Positions 5,482 through 13,379 of a stretch of DNA of 15,670 nt are shown here, piece by piece (the stretch's first letter is position 1; every line of letters begins with the position of its first letter). The stretch comes from Bacteroides sp. (lineage in GTDB: Bacteria; Bacteroidota; Bacteroidia; Bacteroidales; Bacteroidaceae). A model generated the notes under the pieces. It was not told where the DNA came from. It saw only the letters and a list, made by a program, of their open reading frames with translations, and ran no database searches. A program made the position numbers and the translations under genes. The stretch lies in the NCBI GenBank assembly GCA_019416685.1, contig DXWV01000005.1, positions 1-15,670 on the forward strand. Reading direction: 5' to 3'.

Positions 5482-6075
5482 ATGGACGAAAAAAGAGAAA
5501 TCAGAAATACCTCCTTTCAGATGCAAGTGATCGGGGAAGATGAGGGTAAACGTACTGTTGAAGGGTATGCGCTACTTTTCAATACTCCGTCAGATGGATT
5601 ATCCTTCACGGAAGTTATACAACGTGGCGCACTTGATGGAGTTCTGGCAAAAAGTGATGTTTTTGCACTTTTGAACCATGACCAAAGCCGTGGAATTCTT
5701 GCAAGAAGTAAGTACGGTCAGGGGTCTTTGAACCTTTCTGTTGATGACAAAGGGTTGAAATATAGTTTTGAAGCTCCTAACACAGTGTTAGGTAACGAAT
5801 TACTTGAGAATATACGTCGCGGAGAAATCGGAGAAAGTTCTTTCTGCTTTGATGTGGAAAAAGACACATGGGAAAAACAAAAAGACGGTAATTGGAAACG
5901 AACAGTTGAAAAAGTCGGAAATCTATATGACGTTGCCCCGGTTTACAGTGGTGCCTATAGTAAGACTTCAGTTTACATGCGAGGTAAGGAGTTAGAGGAA
6001 GAAGAATTGCGAAAAAAGGAACAAGATATTCCTGAATCTTACTACTCAAATATTGAAAAATCATTAAACATTTAA
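5482..6075 (+). CDS. Prohead maturation protease (HK97 gp4-like, S78 family)
   Basis: Serine protease that enters the prohead, removes the capsid N-terminal delta domain and then itself. Of 197 residues, the catalytic His is His66 in LLNHDQSRGILAR and the catalytic Ser is in the GESSF motif (Ser119/Ser120), both in typical family context (RRGEIGESSFCFDV). The opening, EIRNTSFQMQV then VEGYALLFNTPSD, is also standard. I chose ATG 5482 over a GTG six codons upstream, because homologous sequence begins at MDEKREIR and the GTG lies inside the portal gene. The C-terminal 30 residues are charged and probably flexible. The capsid gene starts 4 nt after its stop, on the same transcript. Confidence 0.93.
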   Translation: MDEKREIRNTSFQMQVIGEDEGKRTVEGYALLFNTPSDGLSFTEVIQRGALDGVLAKSDVFALLNHDQSRGILARSKYGQGSLNLSVDDKGLKYSFEAPNTVLGNELLENIRRGEIGESSFCFDVEKDTWEKQKDGNWKRTVEKVGNLYDVAPVYSGAYSKTSVYMRGKELEEEELRKKEQDIPESYYSNIEKSLNI

Positions 6076-6079
6076 ATGT

Positions 6080-7318
6080 ATGGCAAAAGAAAAAAGTATC
6101 ACAGAGTTAAAGGACGAAAGAAATCAGCTGATTACTCGTTCTAAAGAAATTATCAACGGTGCAAAGACTGAGACGCGCCAGTTTAAGCCAGAAGAAACGG
6201 AAGAGCTGGGAGAAAATCAGCGCCGCAGAGCCGAAATCGAGCTTGAAATCGAGGAACGGGAAATGATGAACCGTGGAAGTGGAAAACCGCACGTACAGCC
6301 CGGACAAGAAAGATTTTCATTCCGTAGAGCATTGGCTAATTACGTATCCGGTCAAGAACAAAATGCGGCTGATGCATCCGTAATTGAGTCAACAACGAAT
6401 TTCCATAATGGTTGTGGTATTCAGCGGGCTTCTAAGACATCTCTTGTGCTTCCTATTGAGTCACGCGCCACATTTACAGCAGCTACAGAATCAACTACCG
6501 GAGTTGTAATAGATCAGGAGCAACAAGAAATGTTATTGCCTTTACAGTCGTCTTTAGTGCTGGCGAAAGCCGGAGCCCGGTTCATGACAGGATTGCAGGG
6601 AGATATCTATTGGCCTAAATATAGCGGTTCAAATGTGTTCTGGGAAGGTGAGAACGCTAAAGCAAAAGATGGAGCAGGTGAATTTTCTAAAGGGGATGCG
6701 TACAAACCGAAACGTCTGACTGCCTATGTTGATATCTCCGAGCAGTTACTAATTCAGGAGAATACATCCGTTGAAGCTATTATTCGCCAGACTCTGGCAA
6801 CCGCTATCGCCCAAAAAGTGGAGCAGACAGCATTTGGGACTCATGCGCATGATGATAACAAACCCGATGGACTGTTTAAAGACGTACCGACTATTTCCGG
6901 TACGATGGATTGGACAAAGGTCGTAGAGTTGGAAACGAATGCTGATTTACAAAATGCTTTGTATGGTAATTTGGCATATATTATGCATCCGGCTCTGGTT
7001 GGAAAGGCTAAGACGAAAGTGAAAGACGCTTCTGGTGCCGGTGGTTTCATTTTTGGAGAAAGCGGGGTAGGAATGTTGAATGGTTATCGTTCTTTGCGTA
7101 CTAACAATTTGCCTAAAGGCTTGCAAACAGCTAAGGACGAATATGGAATAATCTTTGGTAACTGGAATGATTATTTCATTGGTCAATGGGGAGCTCTGGA
7201 AATCAAAGTAGACCCGTATTCCCGCATGTTGGAAAGTGTTGTTCGTTTGGTCGTTAATTCTTATTGGAATATGGGTATGATTCGTTCAGAGTCATTCTCT
7301 GTTGCATCTATGAAGTAA
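6080..7318 (+). CDS. Major capsid protein (HK97 fold)
   Basis: Forms the icosahedral shell. The 412 residues contain an N-terminal charged coiled-coil delta domain at about 3-75 (ITELKDERNQLITRS through IEEREMMN), which acts as built-in scaffold and fits the absence of a separate scaffold gene. After a linker the shell domain begins near residue 125-145 (SRATFTAATESTTGVVIDQEQ). Typical HK97-fold motifs are YWPKYSGSNVFWEGEN, the ISEQLLIQ spine-helix region, and the C-terminal FGNWNDYFIGQWGALEIKVDPYS. Cleavage by the upstream protease is expected just before the shell domain, but the exact bond cannot be read. Spacing of 4 nt on each side suggests strong coexpression with its neighbours. Confidence 0.96.
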   Translation: MAKEKSITELKDERNQLITRSKEIINGAKTETRQFKPEETEELGENQRRRAEIELEIEEREMMNRGSGKPHVQPGQERFSFRRALANYVSGQEQNAADASVIESTTNFHNGCGIQRASKTSLVLPIESRATFTAATESTTGVVIDQEQQEMLLPLQSSLVLAKAGARFMTGLQGDIYWPKYSGSNVFWEGENAKAKDGAGEFSKGDAYKPKRLTAYVDISEQLLIQENTSVEAIIRQTLATAIAQKVEQTAFGTHAHDDNKPDGLFKDVPTISGTMDWTKVVELETNADLQNALYGNLAYIMHPALVGKAKTKVKDASGAGGFIFGESGVGMLNGYRSLRTNNLPKGLQTAKDEYGIIFGNWNDYFIGQWGALEIKVDPYSRMLESVVRLVVNSYWNMGMIRSESFSVASMK

Positions 7319-7322
7319 TATC

Positions 7323-7637
7323 ATGGGAAAGTATGTGACTTTGGAATTAGCAAAACAGCATTTAATTATAGAGCCATCCTTTACGGAGGATGACTCCTAC
7401 ATTGAATCCCTGATAGAGGTAGGTGAGGAAAACATCGCAAAAGATTTATGTGTTTCCGTTGATGAACTTGAAACGATAGGCGGTGGTACAATGATTCCAG
7501 CCCCACTCAGACATGCCATTTTACTTGTCGTTGGTACTTATTATGGAAATAGAGAAAGCATTTCTACTGCTAATCTTAAAGAACTTCCACGGGGTGTTCA
7601 ATATTTAACTGCTCTTTATAGGGATCATACAAAATGA
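7323..7637 (+). CDS. Head-tail connector (gp6-like)
   Basis: Adaptor ring protein that docks beneath the portal. The 104 residues have the all-helical gp6-like pattern: VTLELAKQHLIIEPSFTEDDSYIESLIEVGEENI at the N-terminus (the 'DD-xx-I-xx-LI' helix is the family signature), then IPAPLRHAILLVVGTYYGNRE, and a final helix with PRGVQYLTALYRD. The start follows the capsid stop by 4 nt, and its end overlaps the next ATG by 4 nt (ATGA), consistent with coupled translation. Confidence 0.9.
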   Translation: MGKYVTLELAKQHLIIEPSFTEDDSYIESLIEVGEENIAKDLCVSVDELETIGGGTMIPAPLRHAILLVVGTYYGNRESISTANLKELPRGVQYLTALYRDHTK

Positions 7638-7957
7638 GAGCTGGATTATTACGTGAAATATTGGTTTTTAAAGAATTGGTTGCAGCTCAATCCGCTTCCG
7701 GATCAATAGAACAGAAGTATGAACCGATACTGACTTGTAGGGCTTCACGCAGAAAGATGTCTGTTATTGCGGATCGGGACGGAGTGAATGCTATGGAGCA
7801 GTTTATTGGAAAAATTATAGTATTCCAGACTCGTAACTATCCACAGATAAAGGAAAACAGTCGTGTTAACTATAGGGGTTTGGAATACACTGTCAAGATG
7901 GTGGACTTACAGAGAGACAATACATTGGTGATTACCCTTGAAAAATTGAATACCTGA
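7634..7957 (+). CDS. Head closure / head-tail joining protein
   Basis: Small beta-barrel protein expected to close the head below the connector (SPP1 gp16 / HK97 gp7-like head-tail joining family). The 107 residues begin MRAGLLREILVFKEL, the usual 'G-L-R-x-x-I' opening. They continue with beta-strand stretches QFIGKIIVFQTRNYPQIKEN and NYRGLEYTVKMVDLQRDNTLVITLEKL, the latter being the typical family end. It overlaps the genes on both sides by 4 and 1 nt. Confidence 0.87.
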   Translation: MRAGLLREILVFKELVAAQSASGSIEQKYEPILTCRASRRKMSVIADRDGVNAMEQFIGKIIVFQTRNYPQIKENSRVNYRGLEYTVKMVDLQRDNTLVITLEKLNT

Positions 7958-8388
7958 TGCAAGTTAAACTCATAGATAGGGAAGCAGTTGTTTATCTCGT
8001 AGACCAGTTGGAAGCTTTCGAGAAAGACAAGGCCATTAAGTCGGGGCTCCGGGCGGCGGTAAATGTCTTTCGAGTGAGAGGAAGAAGTAATTTACGTGAT
8101 AGGTTGAAGAGACCGGGTAAGGGGACTAATCATCTGATGAATTCTTTTACGACAAGAGTAAAGCGTAATAAATTAGGGGCTTTAGCTGGATTCGATAAAT
8201 GGGGAGCGCATTCGCACCTTGTTGATTTGGGTACGCGAAAGCGGCCACATCCAATCACCGGAAATTCGGGTATTATGCCAGCTAATAGATTCTGGTCGGA
8301 TGCAAAAAATAGCGAAGAATATAAGGCGATGGATGCCCTATACAAAGGAGTTGAAAGAGCAATACAACGTATTAACAACCGTAGATAA
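7957..8388 (+). CDS. Neck / tail completion protein (HK97 gp10-like)
   Basis: Neck protein of the HK97 gp10 family, placed between head closure and tail terminator. In the 143 residues the family signature is HSHLVDLGTRKRPHP (about 86-100), followed by MPANRFWSDAK, equivalent to the 'G...P.RPF...A' pattern. The N-terminal third is a basic amphipathic helix region (KDKAIKSGLRAAVNVFRVRGR). Its start overlaps the previous stop (TGATG) and its stop overlaps the next start (TAATG). Confidence 0.9.
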   Translation: MQVKLIDREAVVYLVDQLEAFEKDKAIKSGLRAAVNVFRVRGRSNLRDRLKRPGKGTNHLMNSFTTRVKRNKLGALAGFDKWGAHSHLVDLGTRKRPHPITGNSGIMPANRFWSDAKNSEEYKAMDALYKGVERAIQRINNRR

Positions 8389-8768
8389 TGGGAAAAGCAG
8401 AAGAAAAATTCAATATTTCAACAGAAATCAGAGCAATATTACTGGACTCTCCGGAAATTAAGGAATTAGTAGGTACAAAGGTATATCCCCTTGTTGCACC
8501 GCAGGATACGCCAGGAGACTTTATCATATACCAGCGGGATCGCTATATGATTGAACGTAACAAGATGGCCTACACGTCCCAAAAATGCGAAGTCTATATC
8601 AATGCGGTTTGTGATAACTATGACAGGAGTAAGCAACTTGCATTATTGATTTTTGAAGCATTAGACGGGGAGTTTAGTAATCCGAATATGACTATACACT
8701 TGGAAGATGCTACAGAAGATTATGTAGACGGGAAATACATACAGGTCTTATTATTTTCAATTGTTTAA
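8388..8768 (+). CDS. Tail terminator/completion protein (DUF3168-like)
   Basis: Likely caps the tail tube and mates it to the neck. The 126 residues show the DUF3168-type order: an N-terminal helix (EIRAILLDSPEIKELVGTKVYP), then PGDFIIYQRDRY, a strand-helix unit CEVYINAVCDNYDRSKQLALLIFEALDG, and a last strand pair ending GKYIQVLLFSIV. The call rests on this pattern plus position between the gp10-like and tail tube genes. The tail tube gene starts 11 nt downstream. Confidence 0.82.
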   Translation: MGKAEEKFNISTEIRAILLDSPEIKELVGTKVYPLVAPQDTPGDFIIYQRDRYMIERNKMAYTSQKCEVYINAVCDNYDRSKQLALLIFEALDGEFSNPNMTIHLEDATEDYVDGKYIQVLLFSIV

Positions 8769-8779
8769 AATTTAGAATT

Positions 8780-9292
8780 ATGGCAGATAAAAAGTTAGAT
8801 TCAAGCATAGACATCTCTAAAGGTGAATTAATGCTTTTTGTAGGAGAAGATCCGATAGCATTCGGATCAAGTGCAGGATTGGATATCAGTACAGAAGAAC
8901 TTGATATCTCAAACAAAATGATGGGTGATTGGTCCGGTTCTCTTGCCGGAAAGAAGAGTTTCACTATTTCCAGTGAATCACTTCTGACACGCAAAGAGGG
9001 AGCAATGAGCTTTGATCTCCTGCTGGATAAACAGATTAAAGGTGATCCTTTAGATTTCTTTTTCGGAAGTGCAAAAGCTACTGATAAGGATAATTTTGGC
9101 GGCACATTCACGAAAGATACTACGGAAAAAAATTATACCGGTAAAGTTATCATCACCTCTCTATCTATTAAATCGGATAACGGTCAGATCGTTTCTGTCA
9201 GTGCATCTTTTAAAGGAGTAGGTGCATTGGAGCCGGTAAAAGGAATTCCTGTGTCAGGGGGAGAAGGGGAAGGAGAAGATCCTTCAGTGTAG
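8780..9292 (+). CDS. Major tail tube protein
   Basis: Polymerises as stacked hexamers to make the non-contractile tail tube. The 170 residues fit the TP901-1-like tail tube family, including IAFGSSAGLDISTEELDISNK near the N-terminus, SGSLAGKKSFTISSESLLT in the middle, and GKVIITSLSIKSDNGQIVSVS with SFKGVGALEPV at the end. The C-terminal SGGEGEGEDPSV is an acidic glycine-rich tail, probably disordered and exposed; there is no added Ig-like domain. It is followed by an intrinsic terminator, which would raise its mRNA over that of the tape measure gene. Confidence 0.88.
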   Translation: MADKKLDSSIDISKGELMLFVGEDPIAFGSSAGLDISTEELDISNKMMGDWSGSLAGKKSFTISSESLLTRKEGAMSFDLLLDKQIKGDPLDFFFGSAKATDKDNFGGTFTKDTTEKNYTGKVIITSLSIKSDNGQIVSVSASFKGVGALEPVKGIPVSGGEGEGEDPSV

Positions 9293-9311
9293 CTAATAAA
9301 CAAATGTTCGT

Positions 9312-9341
9312 AAAGGCGGTCCTATGATGGCCGCCTTTTTT
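9312..9341 (+). terminator. Intrinsic terminator after the tail tube gene
   Basis: Stem AAAGGCGG (9312-9319) pairs with CCGCCTTT (9331-9338); the top can extend by a T-G and a C-G pair, and the T tract runs 9336-9341. It lies inside a continuous structural gene run, so it probably stops only part of the transcripts. Confidence 0.88.
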
Positions 9342-9352
9342 AATATGAAATA

Positions 9353-9976
9353 ATGGAAATAGGGTTAACAATAAAAGCAATCATACGCTGGGAGCAGATG
9401 AGAGGAAAATCTTTCTCTTTGATGGATTATACTAATCAAGAGGATTTAGAAGTGCTCCTTTATACGACAGTGATCTGTAATTCTCCGGGGAAGATGTATA
9501 CTTTTGAAATCTTTCGTCAGACGCTATCGAATAAAAAGGTAGCCGGTGAAATGATATTATCATTGGAAAGAGAAGGCGCAGTCCTGGCCCAATTTTATAA
9601 GAGGCAAAAAGACGGTAAGACAGGGAATAACGATACGATACCTGAAAAAATCAGTGAGCTTGTTTCAACTCTTATTATGTCCGGACTCGATGCCCATTAC
9701 GCCATGAATGAAATGGAGTTATGTGATTTGCCTATGTATATCGGTTCTTACGAGAAGATGCGTAAGGAAGAAATGGAGAGTAATCGCTTATGGACCTTCT
9801 TTACCATGATGCCGCATATAGACGCTAAAAAGATGAAAAACGGAGCTAAGGATCTGATAATATTCCCCTGGGAAGAAGAAGATGCTAAAATAGAAGCTGA
9901 AAGAGCTATCAATGAGGGGTTGGAAAGATTTGAGAATTTTATGAACACGAAAAAATCAGATTATTATGGCAAGTAA
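9353..9976 (+). CDS. Tail assembly chaperone, single-frame
   Basis: Placed where lambda G/GT-type chaperones lie, between tail tube and tape measure genes; such proteins coat the tape measure protein during tube assembly. The N-terminal half (LTIKAIIRWEQMRGKSFSLMDYTNQEDLEVLLYTTVICN) has the usual chaperone pattern. The C-terminal half (YEKMRKEEMESNRLWTFFTMMPHIDAKKMK then IIFPWEEEDAK) resembles the T-like extension, ending in the common FPWE-type motif. Both lie in one 207-residue frame, and I see no convincing X-XXY-YYZ slip site. The last 11 nt overlap the tape measure gene. Confidence 0.75.
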   Translation: MEIGLTIKAIIRWEQMRGKSFSLMDYTNQEDLEVLLYTTVICNSPGKMYTFEIFRQTLSNKKVAGEMILSLEREGAVLAQFYKRQKDGKTGNNDTIPEKISELVSTLIMSGLDAHYAMNEMELCDLPMYIGSYEKMRKEEMESNRLWTFFTMMPHIDAKKMKNGAKDLIIFPWEEEDAKIEAERAINEGLERFENFMNTKKSDYYGK

Positions 9977-12900
9977 ATTATCATTCAGTATTGCGATAAA
10001 CCTTCTGACTGAAAACTTCAAGAAGGGTACAAACCAGGTAAAAGCCGGACTCCGGGCAATGCAAATGCAAGTATTAACCTTTGCTGCCGCACTTGGTGCC
10101 GGTGGATTAGGATTAAGCAATTTTGTTTCCCGTCTTATTGATGTAGCCCGGGAGACCAACCGGGTAACTACAGCATTGAAGAATGTTTCCGGAGGGATGG
10201 CACAGTTTGCCGATAATCAAAGGTTCCTGATCGATATGGCAAAGAAGTACGGATTAGAGATTAACGCTTTGACCGGGAATTTTGCCAAATTTACGGCTGC
10301 TGCATCTATCTCCGGTATGTCCATGATGGACCAGCGTAAAATCTTTGAATCTGTTTCCCGGGCTGTTACAGCTTTCGGCATGAGTGCTGATGATAGCAAT
10401 GGTGTTTTCCTTGCTCTTTCCCAGATGATGAGTAAAGGGAAGATCAGTTCCGAAGAATTGCGTTTGCAGATGGGTGAACGATTACCTATTGCATTACAGG
10501 CAATGGCTAAAGCTGCCGGTGTTTCTGTTGCCGGACTTGATAAGCTACTGAAACAAGGTAAACTGATGAGTGCAGACGTACTTCCTAAGTTCGCTGAGGC
10601 TTTGAATGAGATGATTCCAAATGTAGATACTGACAACTTAGAGACGTCAGTAAATCGCTTAAAGAACGTATTTACAGAGTTTGTTAATGGAACAGATGCA
10701 CAAAGTAAGTATAAAGCTTTGATAGATTGGTTGACAGAAGCAATACAAGCCTTAGGAGACAATTTAAAACATTTATTGACTGTTTTTTTTGCTGCTATTG
10801 TATTTATAGCAACAAATGCAGCGACTAAAGTATGGCGTAGTTGGTCGGCTGCTTATGACAAAACAGCAATGAGCGGAGAGAGAGCTTCCGCACAAGCTAT
10901 TAGAGCTACTGAAAGACGCATTGCTATCGAAGGGACTCTGGCGGTTAAAAAGAAAGCTGAATTGGTCGCAATGGCCGATTATGAGATTGCCCTATCTAAT
11001 GGCGTGGCTAGAGATGTTATAGCCGCTGAGGTTACAAAAGAAAAGGCTGTACGTGCAAGGATAGCCGCTGAAAGCTCTTTAGAAAAGGCTCGTGCTGTAG
11101 AACAAAAGGCGTTGGATAAACAAAAGGCTATATCTGCTACTACTAATGCTATGGCAGAGGCTAACGGATTCAAAAAAGCAAGTCATATTATTAGCGGACA
11201 AATAAAACGTCTTGGTACTTCGTTATGGGCTATGGCGAAAACATCTGTTTGGGCGATGCTTATTGCTGGAGTAGTTGCCGCAATTGGCTATTTTAGAAAC
11301 CTGCGTGAAGAGGCTAATCGAATACGAAATATATTTTCCGATTATAAAAAAGGTTTATGGAGTGCAAGCAGTACTCCGGAGATAACACGTATGCAGGCAT
11401 TAGTTAATATCATGAATGACAGAAAGAAAAGTCAAAATGAAATTAACACGGCACAGTCAGAATTACAAAAAATGCTCGGAAAAGAGAATTTATCGCAAGA
11501 AGAACTTAATAAACTAGTAAAAACAAGAATAGCATTGCTTAGAGAAGCGGCTATGGCAGAGCATGCTTTTAATACTGTTGGAGAATACTCAGAAAAGAAT
11601 GCACATCTGGCTGGAAATGTTGGGCTGAGTACAGAACAGATGGATCGGTTAGCTAATTTGAAGCCTATTGATGGCACGTCTAATCGAAACAACTTTGCTT
11701 ATAATAATGCTATCAGAGATGAACTAAAGAAAAATGGTAATTTATATAAAGGCATTTCTTTATCTGATGTGGATAAAGCAGTTAAAGAGTATATCGAAAA
11801 TAACCGTGTAATAGCAGACGCCACTAATAGAGCAGGTAAATACCAGGCCAATGCTAGCAAATTAACGACATCAACAGTAGATCCCGATGATGACAAAAAG
11901 AAAACCACTCTTCAAAAACAACAAGAATCATACAACAAACAATTAGAGGAATTAGGCGCAGAACTAGAGATCGGCAAGATCACTCAAGCTGAGTATAATA
12001 ACTCTTTAGGAGAGCTCAATATAAAAATGTTCGCCCAGGCTAAAGGTACCGGTGATAAAGATGTTCTCGAAAGTGAGTATTATAAAAACCTGAAAATAGC
12101 TGCTGAGAAAGCAGTACAGAATCAGGATATTGTTAAATCTGCCCTTCAATTAGAGAAATCTCAGAAGTCGTATCAAGAAGAACTTGATAAATTAAATGCT
12201 CAAAGGAAAAACGGTACATTAGGAGAAAAAGCATATTTGGAAGAACTTTTAAAGCTACAGGAAAACACAGCTAAAGGTGCATCATCAATAAAGAATTTAT
12301 CTATTGAAGGACAGGCCTTTGTGGCTGCTCTGTCTTTTAGCTCCAAGATGTTGAAAGAAGCGACGAAAACCAAAGATCCTAAAAAGTATCAACGTGATAC
12401 TACTTTTGACTATAAGAAGTCAGAGGTAGATATCTTAGGTGAGGAATTAGACATCGCTAAAAAACTACGTGATGATTTAAAAGACGCTGCCAACGAAGCC
12501 GGAGTGGCAATGACCGATGAATTAAACCGGGCACTGCAGAATGTAGATTCATTGGAGGATGCATTGAAAATAGCTCAAGTTATTGAGGACGTGAAGAATT
12601 TAAAAAAAGAACTCGGTGAAGGAGTCTATTCTGGTATAAAAGATATTGCCTCTTCTGCAGATCGTCTGGTATCATCCTTTAAAAACCTCGATGAGGTGTT
12701 CGATCCAGAATCTGAAGCAGATGGTTGGGAGCGGCTTATGGCTGTATGGAATGCGATGACAAATGTAGTTGACTCTTTTCTTTCTATTATAAAAATGATT
12801 GAAAACCTTACAGAGATTACCGATAAGCTAACAAAGGCGAAGGAAGCTGAAATAGCGATGACACAACAATCAAACACTAAAAAGATCGAAGAGGCCACTA

Positions 12901-13379
12901 TAGACACTACAGTTACCGGAGTAAAAGTTGCAAACTCTGGAATAAAGAAGGGGGCTGATATATCTGAGGCATCAACAGCTGTAACCACTGCAACGACAGA
13001 GGTTGCCGCCAATACGGCTAAGGGTGTAAGTGCTGTAGGTTCAAGTGCAGCGAGCTTACCATTTCCTGCTAATCTTATAGCTATGGGTGCGGCGATCGCT
13101 GCTGCAGTTGCTCTTTTTGCATCCATCCCTAAATTCGCTAATGGCGGTATCATAACTGGCGGTCCTTCTTCTGGAGACAAGATGCTGGCTCGAGTTAATG
13201 CTGGTGAAATGATACTTAATCAAGGTCAACAGTCCAGATTATGGCAAGCTATTCAATCGGGAAGGCTGTTGGCTGGTGCATCTGTAAGTCCACAGTCTAT
13301 GACAACTAAAGTGAGAGGTAAAGATTTGCTTCTGACGATAAACAATGAACTTAAATCGCAAGGGAAAAAAACATTATGA
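9966..13379 (+). CDS. Tape measure protein
   Basis: Sets tail length and is probably ejected ahead of DNA at infection. Of 1137 residues, about 75-260 form the tape-measure N-terminal domain, with clear motifs ISSEELRLQMGERLPIAL and AGLDKLLKQGKLMSADVLPKF. Hydrophobic membrane-like segments lie near 267-290 (LLTVFFAAIVFIATNAA), 427-445 (SVWAMLIAGVVAAIGYF) and 1031-1057 (ANLIAMGAAIAAAVALFASI). Long Lys/Glu-rich coiled-coil stretches fill about 300-390 and 640-880. The C-terminus has the common FANGGIITGGPSSGDKMLA motif (about 1058 onward) with NAGEMILNQGQQ. At about 0.15 nm per residue the predicted tail is near 170 nm. No lysozyme or peptidase domain is obvious. ATG 9966 overlaps the chaperone gene by 11 nt; the end overlaps the next start (ATGA). 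Confidence 0.94.
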   Translation: MASKLSFSIAINLLTENFKKGTNQVKAGLRAMQMQVLTFAAALGAGGLGLSNFVSRLIDVARETNRVTTALKNVSGGMAQFADNQRFLIDMAKKYGLEINALTGNFAKFTAAASISGMSMMDQRKIFESVSRAVTAFGMSADDSNGVFLALSQMMSKGKISSEELRLQMGERLPIALQAMAKAAGVSVAGLDKLLKQGKLMSADVLPKFAEALNEMIPNVDTDNLETSVNRLKNVFTEFVNGTDAQSKYKALIDWLTEAIQALGDNLKHLLTVFFAAIVFIATNAATKVWRSWSAAYDKTAMSGERASAQAIRATERRIAIEGTLAVKKKAELVAMADYEIALSNGVARDVIAAEVTKEKAVRARIAAESSLEKARAVEQKALDKQKAISATTNAMAEANGFKKASHIISGQIKRLGTSLWAMAKTSVWAMLIAGVVAAIGYFRNLREEANRIRNIFSDYKKGLWSASSTPEITRMQALVNIMNDRKKSQNEINTAQSELQKMLGKENLSQEELNKLVKTRIALLREAAMAEHAFNTVGEYSEKNAHLAGNVGLSTEQMDRLANLKPIDGTSNRNNFAYNNAIRDELKKNGNLYKGISLSDVDKAVKEYIENNRVIADATNRAGKYQANASKLTTSTVDPDDDKKKTTLQKQQESYNKQLEELGAELEIGKITQAEYNNSLGELNIKMFAQAKGTGDKDVLESEYYKNLKIAAEKAVQNQDIVKSALQLEKSQKSYQEELDKLNAQRKNGTLGEKAYLEELLKLQENTAKGASSIKNLSIEGQAFVAALSFSSKMLKEATKTKDPKKYQRDTTFDYKKSEVDILGEELDIAKKLRDDLKDAANEAGVAMTDELNRALQNVDSLEDALKIAQVIEDVKNLKKELGEGVYSGIKDIASSADRLVSSFKNLDEVFDPESEADGWERLMAVWNAMTNVVDSFLSIIKMIENLTEITDKLTKAKEAEIAMTQQSNTKKIEEATIDTTVTGVKVANSGIKKGADISEASTAVTTATTEVAANTAKGVSAVGSSAASLPFPANLIAMGAAIAAAVALFASIPKFANGGIITGGPSSGDKMLARVNAGEMILNQGQQSRLWQAIQSGRLLAGASVSPQSMTTKVRGKDLLLTINNELKSQGKKTL

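Noticed and set aside
9640..9655. A-rich GAAAAAATC in the tail chaperone as a -1 slippery site
   Set aside because: In the reading phase the A-site codon ATC would not re-pair after slipping, so it does not fit X-XXY-YYZ.
10217..10762. 181-codon minus-strand frame in the tape measure N-terminal domain
   Set aside because: It lies opposite a clearly conserved domain and has no recognisable motif.
12626..13180. 184-codon open frame on the minus strand within the tape measure gene
   Set aside because: Low-complexity Ala/Val/Ser product mirrored from the tape measure codons, no start context, no domain; the + strand gene explains it.
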